Origin: CAYVBJ01 sp964415185
Lineage (GTDB): Bacteria; Bacteroidota; Rhodothermia; Balneolales; Balneolaceae
Length of the DNA: 5,702 bases
Assembly (NCBI GenBank): GCA_964415185.1
Contig: CAYPZI010000166.1
Location: 1-5,702 of the forward strand
Direction: 5' to 3'
The notes beneath the pieces are model-generated. The model was not told the origin of the DNA. It ran no database searches and saw only the letters and a list, made by a program, of their open reading frames with translations. Made by a program: the position numbers and the translations under genes. Below are positions 1 to 5,603 of this stretch, piece after piece; position 1 is the stretch's first letter, and every line of letters starts with the position of its first letter.

Positions 1-1103
1 ATGTAATTCAGCGGCACCTGGTCACGCTTGGCCTGCTTAATCTCTTTGCCAAGCTTCTTGTTCTTCAGCGGATCGCGGCTGATCGCGCCGTTGTAGGTGC
101 GGCCTTCAATCTCCACCGGCTCATGACACAGCTTGATAATATTCTTCAGGTGTTTCTGTGTGATCTTAGAGCCGGCAACAATCGCTGCCACTTTTTGTTC
201 TTCACGCACCTTCCAGGTGATGTACTCTTCAATGTCGGGGTGATCCAGGTCGAGGGTCACCATTTTGGCGGCACGCCGCGTGGTTCCGCCCGACTTGATA
301 GCCCCGGCGGCCCGGTCGCCGATTTTGAGGAAACTCATCAGCCCGGATGACTTGCCGCCGCCGCTAAGCCTCTCCCCTTCACCCCGCAAGTCCGAAAAGT
401 TCGATCCGGTTCCGGAACCGTATTTAAAGAGCCTCGCTTCACGTACCCACAGATCCATGATACCGCCTTCGTTTACAAGGTCATCATCCACACTCTGAAT
501 AAAGCAGGCGTGCGGCTGCGGATGGGTGTAGGCATCCTTCGATTTCTTCAGTTTTCCGGTCTTGCCGTCCACATAATAATGGCCCTGTGCCGGACCGTTG
601 ATTCCATAGGCCCAATGCAAGCCCGTGTTAAACCATTGCGGACTATTCGGCGCCGCCATCTGATTGGCAAGCATGAAACAAAGCTCTTCATAGAAAACCT
701 TTGCATTCTGCTCCGAATCAAAATAGCCGTGCTTCCATCCCCAGTAGGTCCAGCAGCCTGCCAGGCGGTGAAACACCTGACGGCTGTCAATTTCGTGTGA
801 GTAGCGTTCTTCCTCATCGAGTTTTTTTAAAGCTGTTACATCAGCTTCCGACCGCCGAAGCCAGGAAGGCACACCTTTCTCATCAATCTTCTTCAGTTTG
901 GCGGGAATTCCGGCTTTTCTGAAATATTTTTGTGCTATAATATCGGTTGCCACCTGCGACCAGTTCTCAGGTACAACCACATTTTCCATCTGAAAGACGA
1001 CCGATCCGTCCGGATTTCTTATTTCAGATTTTCTTTTAACAAATTTTGTGTCTCCGTAGGGTGTGTTCCAATTATCTTTCGTATAGAATCGTTTAAATTG
1101 CAT
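1..1103 (-). CDS. nrdJ: Adenosylcobalamin-dependent (class II) ribonucleotide reductase, N-terminal part, cut by window edge
   Basis: The product reduces ribonucleotides to deoxyribonucleotides in the cytoplasm, using adenosylcobalamin to generate the thiyl radical. I translated 367 codons from the ATG at 1103 to the window edge; the frame stays open, so the C-terminal part with the remaining catalytic and C-terminal redox cysteines lies outside. Recognisable class II signatures are PNSPQWFN (residues 153-159 with flank), PHACFIQSVDD with Cys200 as the likely N-terminal active-site redox cysteine, the glycine-rich KYGSGTGSNFS (227-237) and SGGTTRRAAKMV (271-282). No ATP-cone is evident at the N-terminus and no intein in the visible part. 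The start is supported by a GGAG (1113-1116) nine bases upstream. It lies downstream of two cobalamin-uptake genes on the same strand but is separated from them by a 459-bp AT-rich region, so it probably has its own promoter. The family call is secure from these motifs. Confidence 0.95.
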   Translation of the reverse strand, partial: MQFKRFYTKDNWNTPYGDTKFVKRKSEIRNPDGSVVFQMENVVVPENWSQVATDIIAQKYFRKAGIPAKLKKIDEKGVPSWLRRSEADVTALKKLDEEERYSHEIDSRQVFHRLAGCWTYWGWKHGYFDSEQNAKVFYEELCFMLANQMAAPNSPQWFNTGLHWAYGINGPAQGHYYVDGKTGKLKKSKDAYTHPQPHACFIQSVDDDLVNEGGIMDLWVREARLFKYGSGTGSNFSDLRGEGERLSGGGKSSGLMSFLKIGDRAAGAIKSGGTTRRAAKMVTLDLDHPDIEEYITWKVREEQKVAAIVAGSKITQKHLKNIIKLCHEPVEIEGRTYNGAISRDPLKNKKLGKEIKQAKRDQVPLNY

Positions 1104-1243
1104 TCTGCGCTACTCCGTATTTCCGATTAAAATTTCTGATTGTAGATGAGTTTTTCACTGCTGTAAGTTCTTGTTTGTTTTGGCGTGAATTGGCTATCAA
1201 TATATGTGAGAGAAAGCCTTACGGCAAGAAAAATTTCATTTTT

Positions 1244-1490
1244 TTATCCACAAATTATCCAAGTTATCCACAGATTAAAAATCCTGAAGTTTTCAACTTT
1301 TAGAAAATCTTTCATAAATTCGGTTTTTTAATCATTAGATCTGCTTGATTTTGATGAATTATGGTGCAAAAATATTTATTAAAATTTTTGTTTCTATTTG
1401 ATATTATTGACTTTAAGAGATCAAAAATAAATTGCGTTTAACTTATCCACAATATTATGGGTTATCCACAACCGTGAATTGTTATCCTGT
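1244..1490 (+). promoter_or_regulatory. Cluster of DnaA boxes upstream of nrdJ
   Basis: Four perfect copies of the high-affinity DnaA box TTATCCACA lie at 1244-1252, 1264-1272, 1443-1451 and 1462-1470. Near-matches are TTATCCAAG at 1255-1263 and TTATCCTGT at 1482-1490. All six are on the plus strand in the same orientation, in two groups of three with spacings of 11 and 9 bp, and of 19 and 20 bp. Four copies of one 9-mer in about 230 bp is far beyond chance. E. coli nrdAB is known to be controlled by DnaA boxes in its promoter, so one reading is DnaA control of nrdJ. The other is a replication origin or DnaA-titrating site, because an A/T-only tract follows. This cluster, the A/T tract and a candidate promoter are all I see in the 459-bp gap 1104-1562; no gene is evident there. 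Confidence 0.8.
1422..1453 (-). promoter_or_regulatory. Candidate Bacteroidota-type promoter for nrdJ
   Basis: On the minus strand TATTTTTG (1429 down to 1422) matches the Bacteroidota -7 consensus TAnnTTTG. It is preceded at 20 nt by ATTG (1453-1450), a three-of-four match to the -33 TTTG. Its -33 element overlaps the perfect DnaA box at 1443-1451. The implied leader of nrdJ would be about 310 nt, which is long. A second TATTTTTG at 1374-1367 lacks a convincing -33 element but would give a shorter leader. The call rests on consensus matching in AT-rich DNA, where such matches arise easily. Confidence 0.35.
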
Positions 1491-1504
1491 ATCTGCACGG
1501 CCGC

Positions 1505-1536
1505 TAAATATATTTATAATTATATTAAAATAATAT
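1505..1536. other. A/T-only tract next to the DnaA boxes (possible unwinding element)
   Basis: These 32 consecutive bases contain no G or C, beginning about 15 bp beyond the last DnaA-like box. The tract includes a 6-bp inverted repeat ATATTA/TAATAT (1522-1527, 1531-1536). Such tracts serve as duplex-unwinding elements at origins, but they also occur as ordinary intergenic DNA downstream of genes; this one lies just past the stop of the propeller gene. No GC-rich terminator hairpin is present here. Confidence 0.35.
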
Positions 1537-1562
1537 CCTGAGTATATCTTTGATCTCATTTT

Positions 1563-2942
1563 TTATTTTATCAACGTCAACTTTCTTGTCAAAGAAATGT
1601 TTTCTGTCTGAAGCCTGTAAAGGTACATTCCGCTGGCCAGCCTTGATCCGTCAAACCGTACCTCATGGGTTCCTGCCGGACGTATTCCGTTCACCAGGGT
1701 CATCACTTCACGGCCGGTAATATCATACACTTTTAACTGTACATCTGTTGTAACCGGCAGTTCAAATGTTATAACGGTTGAGGGATTGAAAGGATTGGGA
1801 TAATTCTGATTTAATTTGGCTGTTTTCGGGATGTCAGGTGAAGCAGACTCATTGGATGTAACGGTAGAGTCAAAAATGAAAAGAAAATCACCCGGGATGA
1901 TACCGGTATCAAAGCTGTTCACAAATGTTCCGTCGGTTTCGTGGACAAACGCCTCTCCCCTCACTGTGAAATCCTTGGCGTCAGCAAGATAGAGCATCGG
2001 CACGGCTTCTCCCGCTGATAGCCCGAATGCAAAGAAATTTCCTGCAACACGGGGTTCCGTTTCAAGAGTCAACGTTTCGGCGTCAATAGCCAGGATGCCA
2101 CCCGAGTTGATATAGATTTCATTTTCAACGGGGTTAAATGCGATATCACTTTCTGCCGATTCCAGTTCAAAAAAAGCAATCTCTTCACGTGTTTCTATAT
2201 CAAACAGATGAACACCGCCAGGCTCACTTGTTCCAGGAATAATATTGAAATTTTCATCAAACTCGCCGTCAAATCCCGTACTTACAATCCAGAGGCGGTC
2301 AAGGTTATCCAGTACCATACCCGCCGGGCCCCGGCTTACAAATAGTGTATCGATCACTTCATGTGTCGAAATATCCCCGGTTGTGCCTTCCTGTAATTTC
2401 GGGTCAATCACAAAGACAGTACTGTCGGCCCCAAAACCGTTATTTGAGATGTAGGCCAGCCCGTCATGGAAAAACGCGCGGTCGGGATTCAATCCCACAG
2501 GGATTCTTGGCAAAATCTCCTGGTTTAGTTCAAGGTCAATCATGCTCACACTGTCATCGAACAGGTTGGTCACATAAGCGTAGTTTGAGTTTAGCCGGAT
2601 AATTTCCCTCGGGCTGGCACTGCCGCCAATCGTAATCTCGAATCTTTGCTGAAAGGTTTCAGGGTTTAAAACCCGGATTACATTCGAGTTATTGACCACC
2701 ACATACATCTTGCCATCGAAAATATTGAAGCTCTGTGCGATGTCACCCAATTGGAAGCCATTGGCTTCAAAGAAGACACCGTCAGTGGCCGTGTTGTTAT
2801 CCACAACAAACTCGGTCAGTGTGGCATTGCCTTGCGTAAAATTGCCCTCATTTGCTACAATTACGCGGGTCAGCACATCCTGGGCGTGCAGAGCCGGGAT
2901 GGCGGTTATTAATATGAACAGGGATAGTAGTGTTTTTTTCAT
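1563..2942 (-). CDS. Secreted YncE/BtuG-like beta-propeller with type IX secretion-type C-terminal sorting domain
   Basis: The product is 459 residues. Residues 1-20 form a signal peptide (MKKTLLSLFILITAIPALHA) with probable cleavage before Gln21; there is no lipobox cysteine. Residues about 25-355 contain repeated strand-turn units typical of a YncE-like propeller, for example DGKMYVVVNNSNVIRVLNPE (77-96), YAYVTNLFDDSVSMIDLE (121-138) and LAYISNNGF...VFVIDP (162-181). The opening NEGNFTQGNATLTEF (31-45) resembles the N-terminus of Bacteroides BtuG, a surface lipoprotein propeller that binds cobalamin and works with BtuB. Residues 378-459 are a sorting domain (NYPNPFNPS, VYDITGREV, LASGMYLYRL, basic end LTRKLTLIK). 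I chose the ATG at 2942 because the signal peptide begins there; a GTG at 2990 would add 16 polar residues. It follows the riboswitch-controlled receptor gene by 198 bp, which supports a cobalamin-binding role. Propeller and sorting domain are clear; the cobalamin ligand is inferred. Confidence 0.88.
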   Translation of the reverse strand: MKKTLLSLFILITAIPALHAQDVLTRVIVANEGNFTQGNATLTEFVVDNNTATDGVFFEANGFQLGDIAQSFNIFDGKMYVVVNNSNVIRVLNPETFQQRFEITIGGSASPREIIRLNSNYAYVTNLFDDSVSMIDLELNQEILPRIPVGLNPDRAFFHDGLAYISNNGFGADSTVFVIDPKLQEGTTGDISTHEVIDTLFVSRGPAGMVLDNLDRLWIVSTGFDGEFDENFNIIPGTSEPGGVHLFDIETREEIAFFELESAESDIAFNPVENEIYINSGGILAIDAETLTLETEPRVAGNFFAFGLSAGEAVPMLYLADAKDFTVRGEAFVHETDGTFVNSFDTGIIPGDFLFIFDSTVTSNESASPDIPKTAKLNQNYPNPFNPSTVITFELPVTTDVQLKVYDITGREVMTLVNGIRPAGTHEVRFDGSRLASGMYLYRLQTENISLTRKLTLIK

Positions 2943-2974
2943 GGTGTTTGGTTTTTGGTTGTTTTTGTTTGTTG
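2943..2974 (-). promoter_or_regulatory. G-free A/C leader without Shine-Dalgarno before the propeller gene
   Basis: The 32 nt directly before the ATG at 2942 contain only A and C on the coding strand, with repeated CAAAAAC-type motifs, so there is no Shine-Dalgarno sequence. Such a leader should be unstructured. Bacteroidota commonly start translation without a Shine-Dalgarno, using A-rich upstream sequence, which fits. It also separates the start codon from the strongly folded element just upstream. Confidence 0.55.
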
Positions 2975-2984
2975 CCCGTCGCTG

Positions 2985-3104
2985 GTACACACCCCTGGCT
3001 TTTCAAAATCACCTTCGGTGTTTTGAAAGAGCCTGTCCCCTCTCGAGAGGGGACAGATTTGCCCGAAAGCCGTCAGGCGATTCGGAAAAATCAGGGGTGT
3101 GTAC
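2985..3104. repeat. 120-bp nested inverted-repeat (cloverleaf-like) intergenic element
   Basis: A perfect 13-bp terminal inverted repeat, GTACACACCCCTG at 2985-2997 and its complement at 3092-3104, encloses three further hairpins. Hairpin A (2997-3033) pairs GGC, TTTCAAAA and CACC across a TTC loop with small bulges. Hairpin B is a perfect 24-bp palindrome (3033-3056, half-site CTGTCCCCTCTC). Hairpin C (3063-3085) pairs CCGAA and GCC across a GTCA loop. The layout is that of a dispersed palindromic repeat (REP/MITE-like) rather than a gene; open frames crossing it are artefacts. Transcribed as RNA between the receptor and propeller genes, it could act as an mRNA processing or partial termination site. 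No other full copy is in this window, so its repeat nature is inferred from structure. Confidence 0.65.
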
Positions 3105-3107
3105 GCG

Positions 3108-3130
3108 GGGTGGCTTGATCCCAGCCACCC
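3108..3130 (-). other. Stem-loop just after the receptor stop codon
   Basis: GGGTGGCT (3108-3115) and AGCCACCC (3123-3130) form a perfect 8-bp stem with a 7-nt loop, ten bases past the receptor's stop codon. No U-tract follows on the minus strand, so it is not a canonical intrinsic terminator. It may protect the receptor mRNA 3' end or belong to the adjacent palindromic element. Confidence 0.45.
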
Positions 3131-3140
3131 TTCATTTACT

Positions 3141-5099
3141 CTATGGTTCAAAATCCAATCTAAAAGTCAGTTCAAAGTGCCTTCCAGGCATCGGGAAGTT
3201 CCGGATCACCTGGTACCGCTCATCAAAAATGTTATTGACCCTGGCAAACAGTCCGGCACCGAAATTATCGATCCTGAAATTGTACCCCGCATATATATCC
3301 GATACCTCAAATCCCTGAAGCGGGTCAAGCGGACTGCTGTGGTCGGGTGTGGTATATCTTTCACTATTTTGGATATAGCTGAATCCCATCGATGCATTTT
3401 TCCAGCCCAGGTCCGCACCTGCACGAATGCTCAGCTCCGGCACCTGTGGAAGCTGCTTGCCTACCGTACGATTATCATCAAACCGGTCGCGTTTTACCGA
3501 AGCGTTCGTCTTGCCAATGCTAAAGCGTGTATCCACCCTCAGCGGACGAAACAGGTGCCACGATTGATTCAGCCTCGCCTCAAAACCGTTCGTTCCGATT
3601 TCATCTATGTTCACTGGCGAAAATATGCCCGTCCGGGAATCCGGAATCCACCGGATACCGTCGTGCTGCCGGATCCAAAAGCCCGTCAGTTCCAGGTCAG
3701 CAGTGAAACCGGGCAGTTCCGATATCATTTGGACACCCCCCTCAATTTTATAATTGGTTTCTGCATCCAGGTTTCGGTTGCCGCCGGGTACCCAGAACAG
3801 GTCGTTAAACGTGGGGGCCACAAAGTTCCTGCTCCCCTCCGATTTGAGGAAGAGGACATCCTCGATGAGGTTATAATTAAATCCGAGAGAGGCGCTGATG
3901 TCATCACCCGAAATTTCAAAATAGTCGTATCGCAGCCCCGTAAAAATGTGCAGGGGTACAAACGGCTGCCAGATGGTGTTGCCGCTTACACTGAACTGCC
4001 ACTGATTCTGATTCCCGTTGAAATTATTTGTCACGGCATCGGTATGCCCGGCGTTGGTCAGTATCGAAACCCTGAACCTTGAGGCGGCCTGCCATCGCCA
4101 GTTGGCATCGAGTGAAATGGCTCGCGTGCGGCTCAGGCTTTCAATGCCGGAGACCGTATCAAAAAAATCGAGTTCCTGGCGGTTGAAAAGGGTTTTCAGT
4201 TCGAGTTCGGATGATCCCAAATCCAGCACCGAACGGGTAAACCAGCGAATGGCACTGTCCTCCTGCCGCGTGGATTCCGAAAGGCTCTGAAGTCCGCCGG
4301 GCAGACGGTTGTCGGAATCAAAGAACCAGAGCAGTGACTCCAGGCTGTAGTTTCCGGATTTGTAGCCTCCCTGTGCCATCAGGTTTACGGATTCGAGACC
4401 GTTGTTTTCTCTGTTCTCTGTTCTTTCAACAACCCTGCCCTCTTCATTGCTAAAGCGGTTGATCCGGAAATCAAAATCGTTATCGGAGTTTTCGTATTGC
4501 CCCCACACGCCCGCCGTCCATTTGCCTTCCGACCATGATACAATACCCGAGCTTACGTTTTTACCAAACGAGCCGGTGGTATGGTTCAGACGCAAGTTCT
4601 TGCCCGAAAGGCCGCTTTCAAGCCACACGGCTCCGCCTGCGGCAGCATTGCCATAAGCCGTTGCCGACTGTCCCCCGATCACTTCCATTCTATTTACCAA
4701 TCCTGTTGGAATAAGGGAAAGATCGGTGAGCCCCAGCATGGGATGGTTCAGGTTGAAGCCATTCCAGAGGATTTGCGTCTGGCGTGCAGCAAGTCCCCGC
4801 ACGGAAACCGTTGCCAGGCCACCCGGCCCGTTGCTCCGGATAAAAAGCTGAGTGCGGTTCTCAAGCACCGAGCGGATATCTGTTCCCGGGAACTGACGAA
4901 GTGCAGCCGAGTCGACCACGGTAATGTGAACAGGCTGAAACCTTCGTTCGGATGAGAGGCGCGCAGCTTTTACCGTTACCTCCCCCAGCTCGAGGGTGTC
5001 GGGCGGCTGTATGCTTTGCTGTGCACGTGTATACACTGAGCTTGTACACAACAAAAATAATGCAAGTAATAAAATATTTAGTATGGATATAAGATACAT
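3141..5099 (-). CDS. btuB: TonB-dependent outer-membrane cobalamin receptor (BtuB-like)
   Basis: The 652-residue product is an outer-membrane beta-barrel that should import cobalamin using TonB energy. Residues 1-26 are a signal peptide (hydrophobic LNILLLALFLL, probable cleavage TRA|QQ). LELGEVTVKA (36-45) is a plausible TonB box. The plug domain spans about 50-160 and contains VSVRGL (98-103), RQTQILWNGFNLNHP (106-120) and AYGNAAAGGAVWLES (149-162 region), as in BtuB-type receptors. The rest is barrel, ending with the conserved PMPGRHFELTFRLDF region and a C-terminal aromatic strand. It is somewhat longer than E. coli BtuB (614 residues). The ATG at 5099 is the first start after an in-frame TAA at 5112-5114. 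Substrate assignment rests on the cobalamin riboswitch immediately upstream and the BtuG-like gene downstream. Cys18 is inside the hydrophobic core without a lipobox. The receptor family is certain and the cobalamin substrate very likely. Confidence 0.93.
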   Translation of the reverse strand: MYLISILNILLLALFLLCTSSVYTRAQQSIQPPDTLELGEVTVKAARLSSERRFQPVHITVVDSAALRQFPGTDIRSVLENRTQLFIRSNGPGGLATVSVRGLAARQTQILWNGFNLNHPMLGLTDLSLIPTGLVNRMEVIGGQSATAYGNAAAGGAVWLESGLSGKNLRLNHTTGSFGKNVSSGIVSWSEGKWTAGVWGQYENSDNDFDFRINRFSNEEGRVVERTENRENNGLESVNLMAQGGYKSGNYSLESLLWFFDSDNRLPGGLQSLSESTRQEDSAIRWFTRSVLDLGSSELELKTLFNRQELDFFDTVSGIESLSRTRAISLDANWRWQAASRFRVSILTNAGHTDAVTNNFNGNQNQWQFSVSGNTIWQPFVPLHIFTGLRYDYFEISGDDISASLGFNYNLIEDVLFLKSEGSRNFVAPTFNDLFWVPGGNRNLDAETNYKIEGGVQMISELPGFTADLELTGFWIRQHDGIRWIPDSRTGIFSPVNIDEIGTNGFEARLNQSWHLFRPLRVDTRFSIGKTNASVKRDRFDDNRTVGKQLPQVPELSIRAGADLGWKNASMGFSYIQNSERYTTPDHSSPLDPLQGFEVSDIYAGYNFRIDNFGAGLFARVNNIFDERYQVIRNFPMPGRHFELTFRLDFEP

Positions 5100-5115
5100 G
5101 ACACAGAAACTTTAA

Positions 5116-5120
5116 CTCCC
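5116..5120 (-). promoter_or_regulatory. Possible Shine-Dalgarno of the receptor gene, unusually far from the ATG
   Basis: GGGAG lies 16 nt before the ATG at 5099, longer than the usual 5-10 nt. It is the only purine-rich candidate between the riboswitch and the start, and would be the natural target if the riboswitch works by masking translation initiation. No hairpin followed by a U-run lies between 5145 and 5100, so translational control is favoured over termination, as an inference. Confidence 0.4.
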
Positions 5121-5144
5121 GAAAGCTTCCAGTGAAATAGAAAT

Positions 5145-5330
5145 TGGTGGCAGGTCTCCTGGCTTATTCGCCGTTGCATTGACCTTCCCGTCCAGCCCCG
5201 ACAATTATCGGGACGGAACAGTGGCAAGATTTGAATACAGCGTTACACAAATGAGATGTGTACGAATTTACAGTTGCGGGTACAGCTCCCGTTTTTCACG
5301 GGATTCCCTTTTCATTTTCGTCCTCTGCGA
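5145..5330 (-). promoter_or_regulatory. Cobalamin (B12) riboswitch, RF00174-type
   Basis: This leader RNA binds adenosylcobalamin or a related cobalamin and shuts off the downstream uptake gene. On the minus strand the conserved blocks appear in order. AAAAGGGAAT (5312-5303) is followed by a perfect 6-bp hairpin TCCCGT/ACGGGA (5303-5298 with 5292-5287). Next come CCCGCAACTGTA (5280-5269), GCCACTG (5225-5219) and an accessory hairpin CCGTCC/GGACGG (5216-5188). GGGAAGGTC (5189-5181) precedes the hallmark B12 box AGCCAGGAGACCTGCC (5164-5149). GCAG near 5328-5325 can pair with CTGC of the B12 box to close the domain. It ends about 45 nt before the receptor start. The identification is unambiguous from sequence; the 5' boundary is approximate. 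Confidence 0.97.
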
Positions 5331-5340
5331 GTGACGAAAA
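5315..5340 (-). promoter_or_regulatory. Hairpin overlapping the 5' edge of the riboswitch
   Basis: TTTTCGTC (5340-5333) and GACGAAAA (5322-5315) form a perfect 8-bp stem whose 10-nt loop contains the GCAG that would otherwise close the riboswitch by pairing with the B12 box. The two foldings compete, so this could be an alternative or co-transcriptional folding intermediate. The base pairing is seen; any role is inferred. Confidence 0.4.
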
Positions 5341-5370
5341 ACCACGATTGAACTATTCCAAAGAGCAGTT

Positions 5371-5401
5371 GAAAAGTATGATCTGAAATTTTCAGATCAA
5401 A
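5371..5401 (-). promoter_or_regulatory. Candidate Bacteroidota-type promoter for the cobalamin uptake genes
   Basis: On the minus strand TTTG (5401-5398) is followed after 19 nt by TACTTTTC (5378-5371), a near-match to the Bacteroidota -33 TTTG and -7 TAnnTTTG elements at the expected spacing; only the final G is missing. Transcription would start near 5365, shortly before the riboswitch, which is where a promoter is required. The spacer is occupied by a perfect palindrome. Confidence 0.55.
5379..5399. promoter_or_regulatory. Perfect 21-bp palindrome in the promoter spacer (operator-like)
   Basis: The arms TGATCTGAAA and TTTCAGATCA flank a single central base (5389). The site fills the spacer and touches both candidate promoter elements, the geometry of a repressor operator. 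The binding protein is unknown. As RNA from the plus strand it could form a 7-bp hairpin with a weak downstream U-rich stretch, so a terminator for rightward transcription is a less likely alternative. Confidence 0.5.
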
Positions 5402-5434
5402 ATATTTTTTTGGTGAGATTTGAAAACAAAAAAA

Positions 5435-5535
5435 CCTCTTGCCCGAAATCAGAATTCTGCCTTGACTTCAAGCCAAGCTAATGCATCCCTTCGTGCTTCT
5501 TCGTTCCGCCAGTCGGCGGATTCGTGGTGAAAAAA
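5435..5535. repeat. Imperfect direct repeat, copy 1
   Basis: This roughly 100-bp unit starts with CCTCTTGCCCGAAATCAG and ends with GGCGGATTCGTGGTGAAAAA. It carries a 10-bp palindrome CAGAATTCTG (5450-5459) and a hairpin TCCGCC/GGCGGA with loop AGTC (5505-5520). It matches copy 2 with scattered substitutions and one single-base indel, mostly in the middle. The spacer 5536-5603 holds inverted pieces of the unit's 3' part, for example CCACGAA (5569-5575 region) opposite TTCGTGG. No coding frame is convincing. It resembles the TTCGTGG-rich dispersed intergenic repeats common in this group. Confidence 0.6.
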
Positions 5536-5603
5536 CAGAGGGCACGAATCCAGCCATCCCGGTCTTGCCACGAAGCCGCGAGGACACGAGGGTACGCGAA
5601 GAG

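Noticed and set aside
1198..1207. Possible NrdR box (CAATATATGT) upstream of nrdJ
   Set aside because: Only the core matches partly, the flanks do not, and no second box lies at the expected spacing of about three helical turns.
1500..1562. Terminator after the propeller gene
   Set aside because: Only weak AT-rich inverted repeats are present; no GC-rich stem followed by a U-run on the minus strand.
2943..2990. GTG at 2990 as start of the propeller protein
   Set aside because: It would place 16 polar and basic residues before a complete signal peptide that starts with its own ATG at 2942.
2939..3151. Small minus-strand open frame (70 codons) between the two uptake genes
   Set aside because: Its codons come from the nested palindromic element and the leader. 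Such repeats often yield spurious small proteins.
2692..3318. Plus-strand open frame (208 codons) spanning the propeller start, the repeat element and the receptor end
   Set aside because: It crosses two real genes antisense and the palindromic element, with no family resemblance.
3099..4082. Long plus-strand open frame (327 codons) antisense to the receptor gene
   Set aside because: It lies almost wholly within the receptor coding sequence, has no recognisable domain, and the opposite frame carries clear TonB-receptor motifs. It is a shadow frame.
5045..5099. Lipoprotein signal on the receptor (Cys18)
   Set aside because: The residues before Cys18 do not form a lipobox, the hydrophobic core continues around it, and a signal peptidase I site (TRA|QQ) follows.
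5379..5420. Intrinsic terminator for rightward transcription at the palindrome
   Set aside because: The stem is only 7 bp and AT-rich, the T-run is several bases away, and no plus-strand gene ends here.
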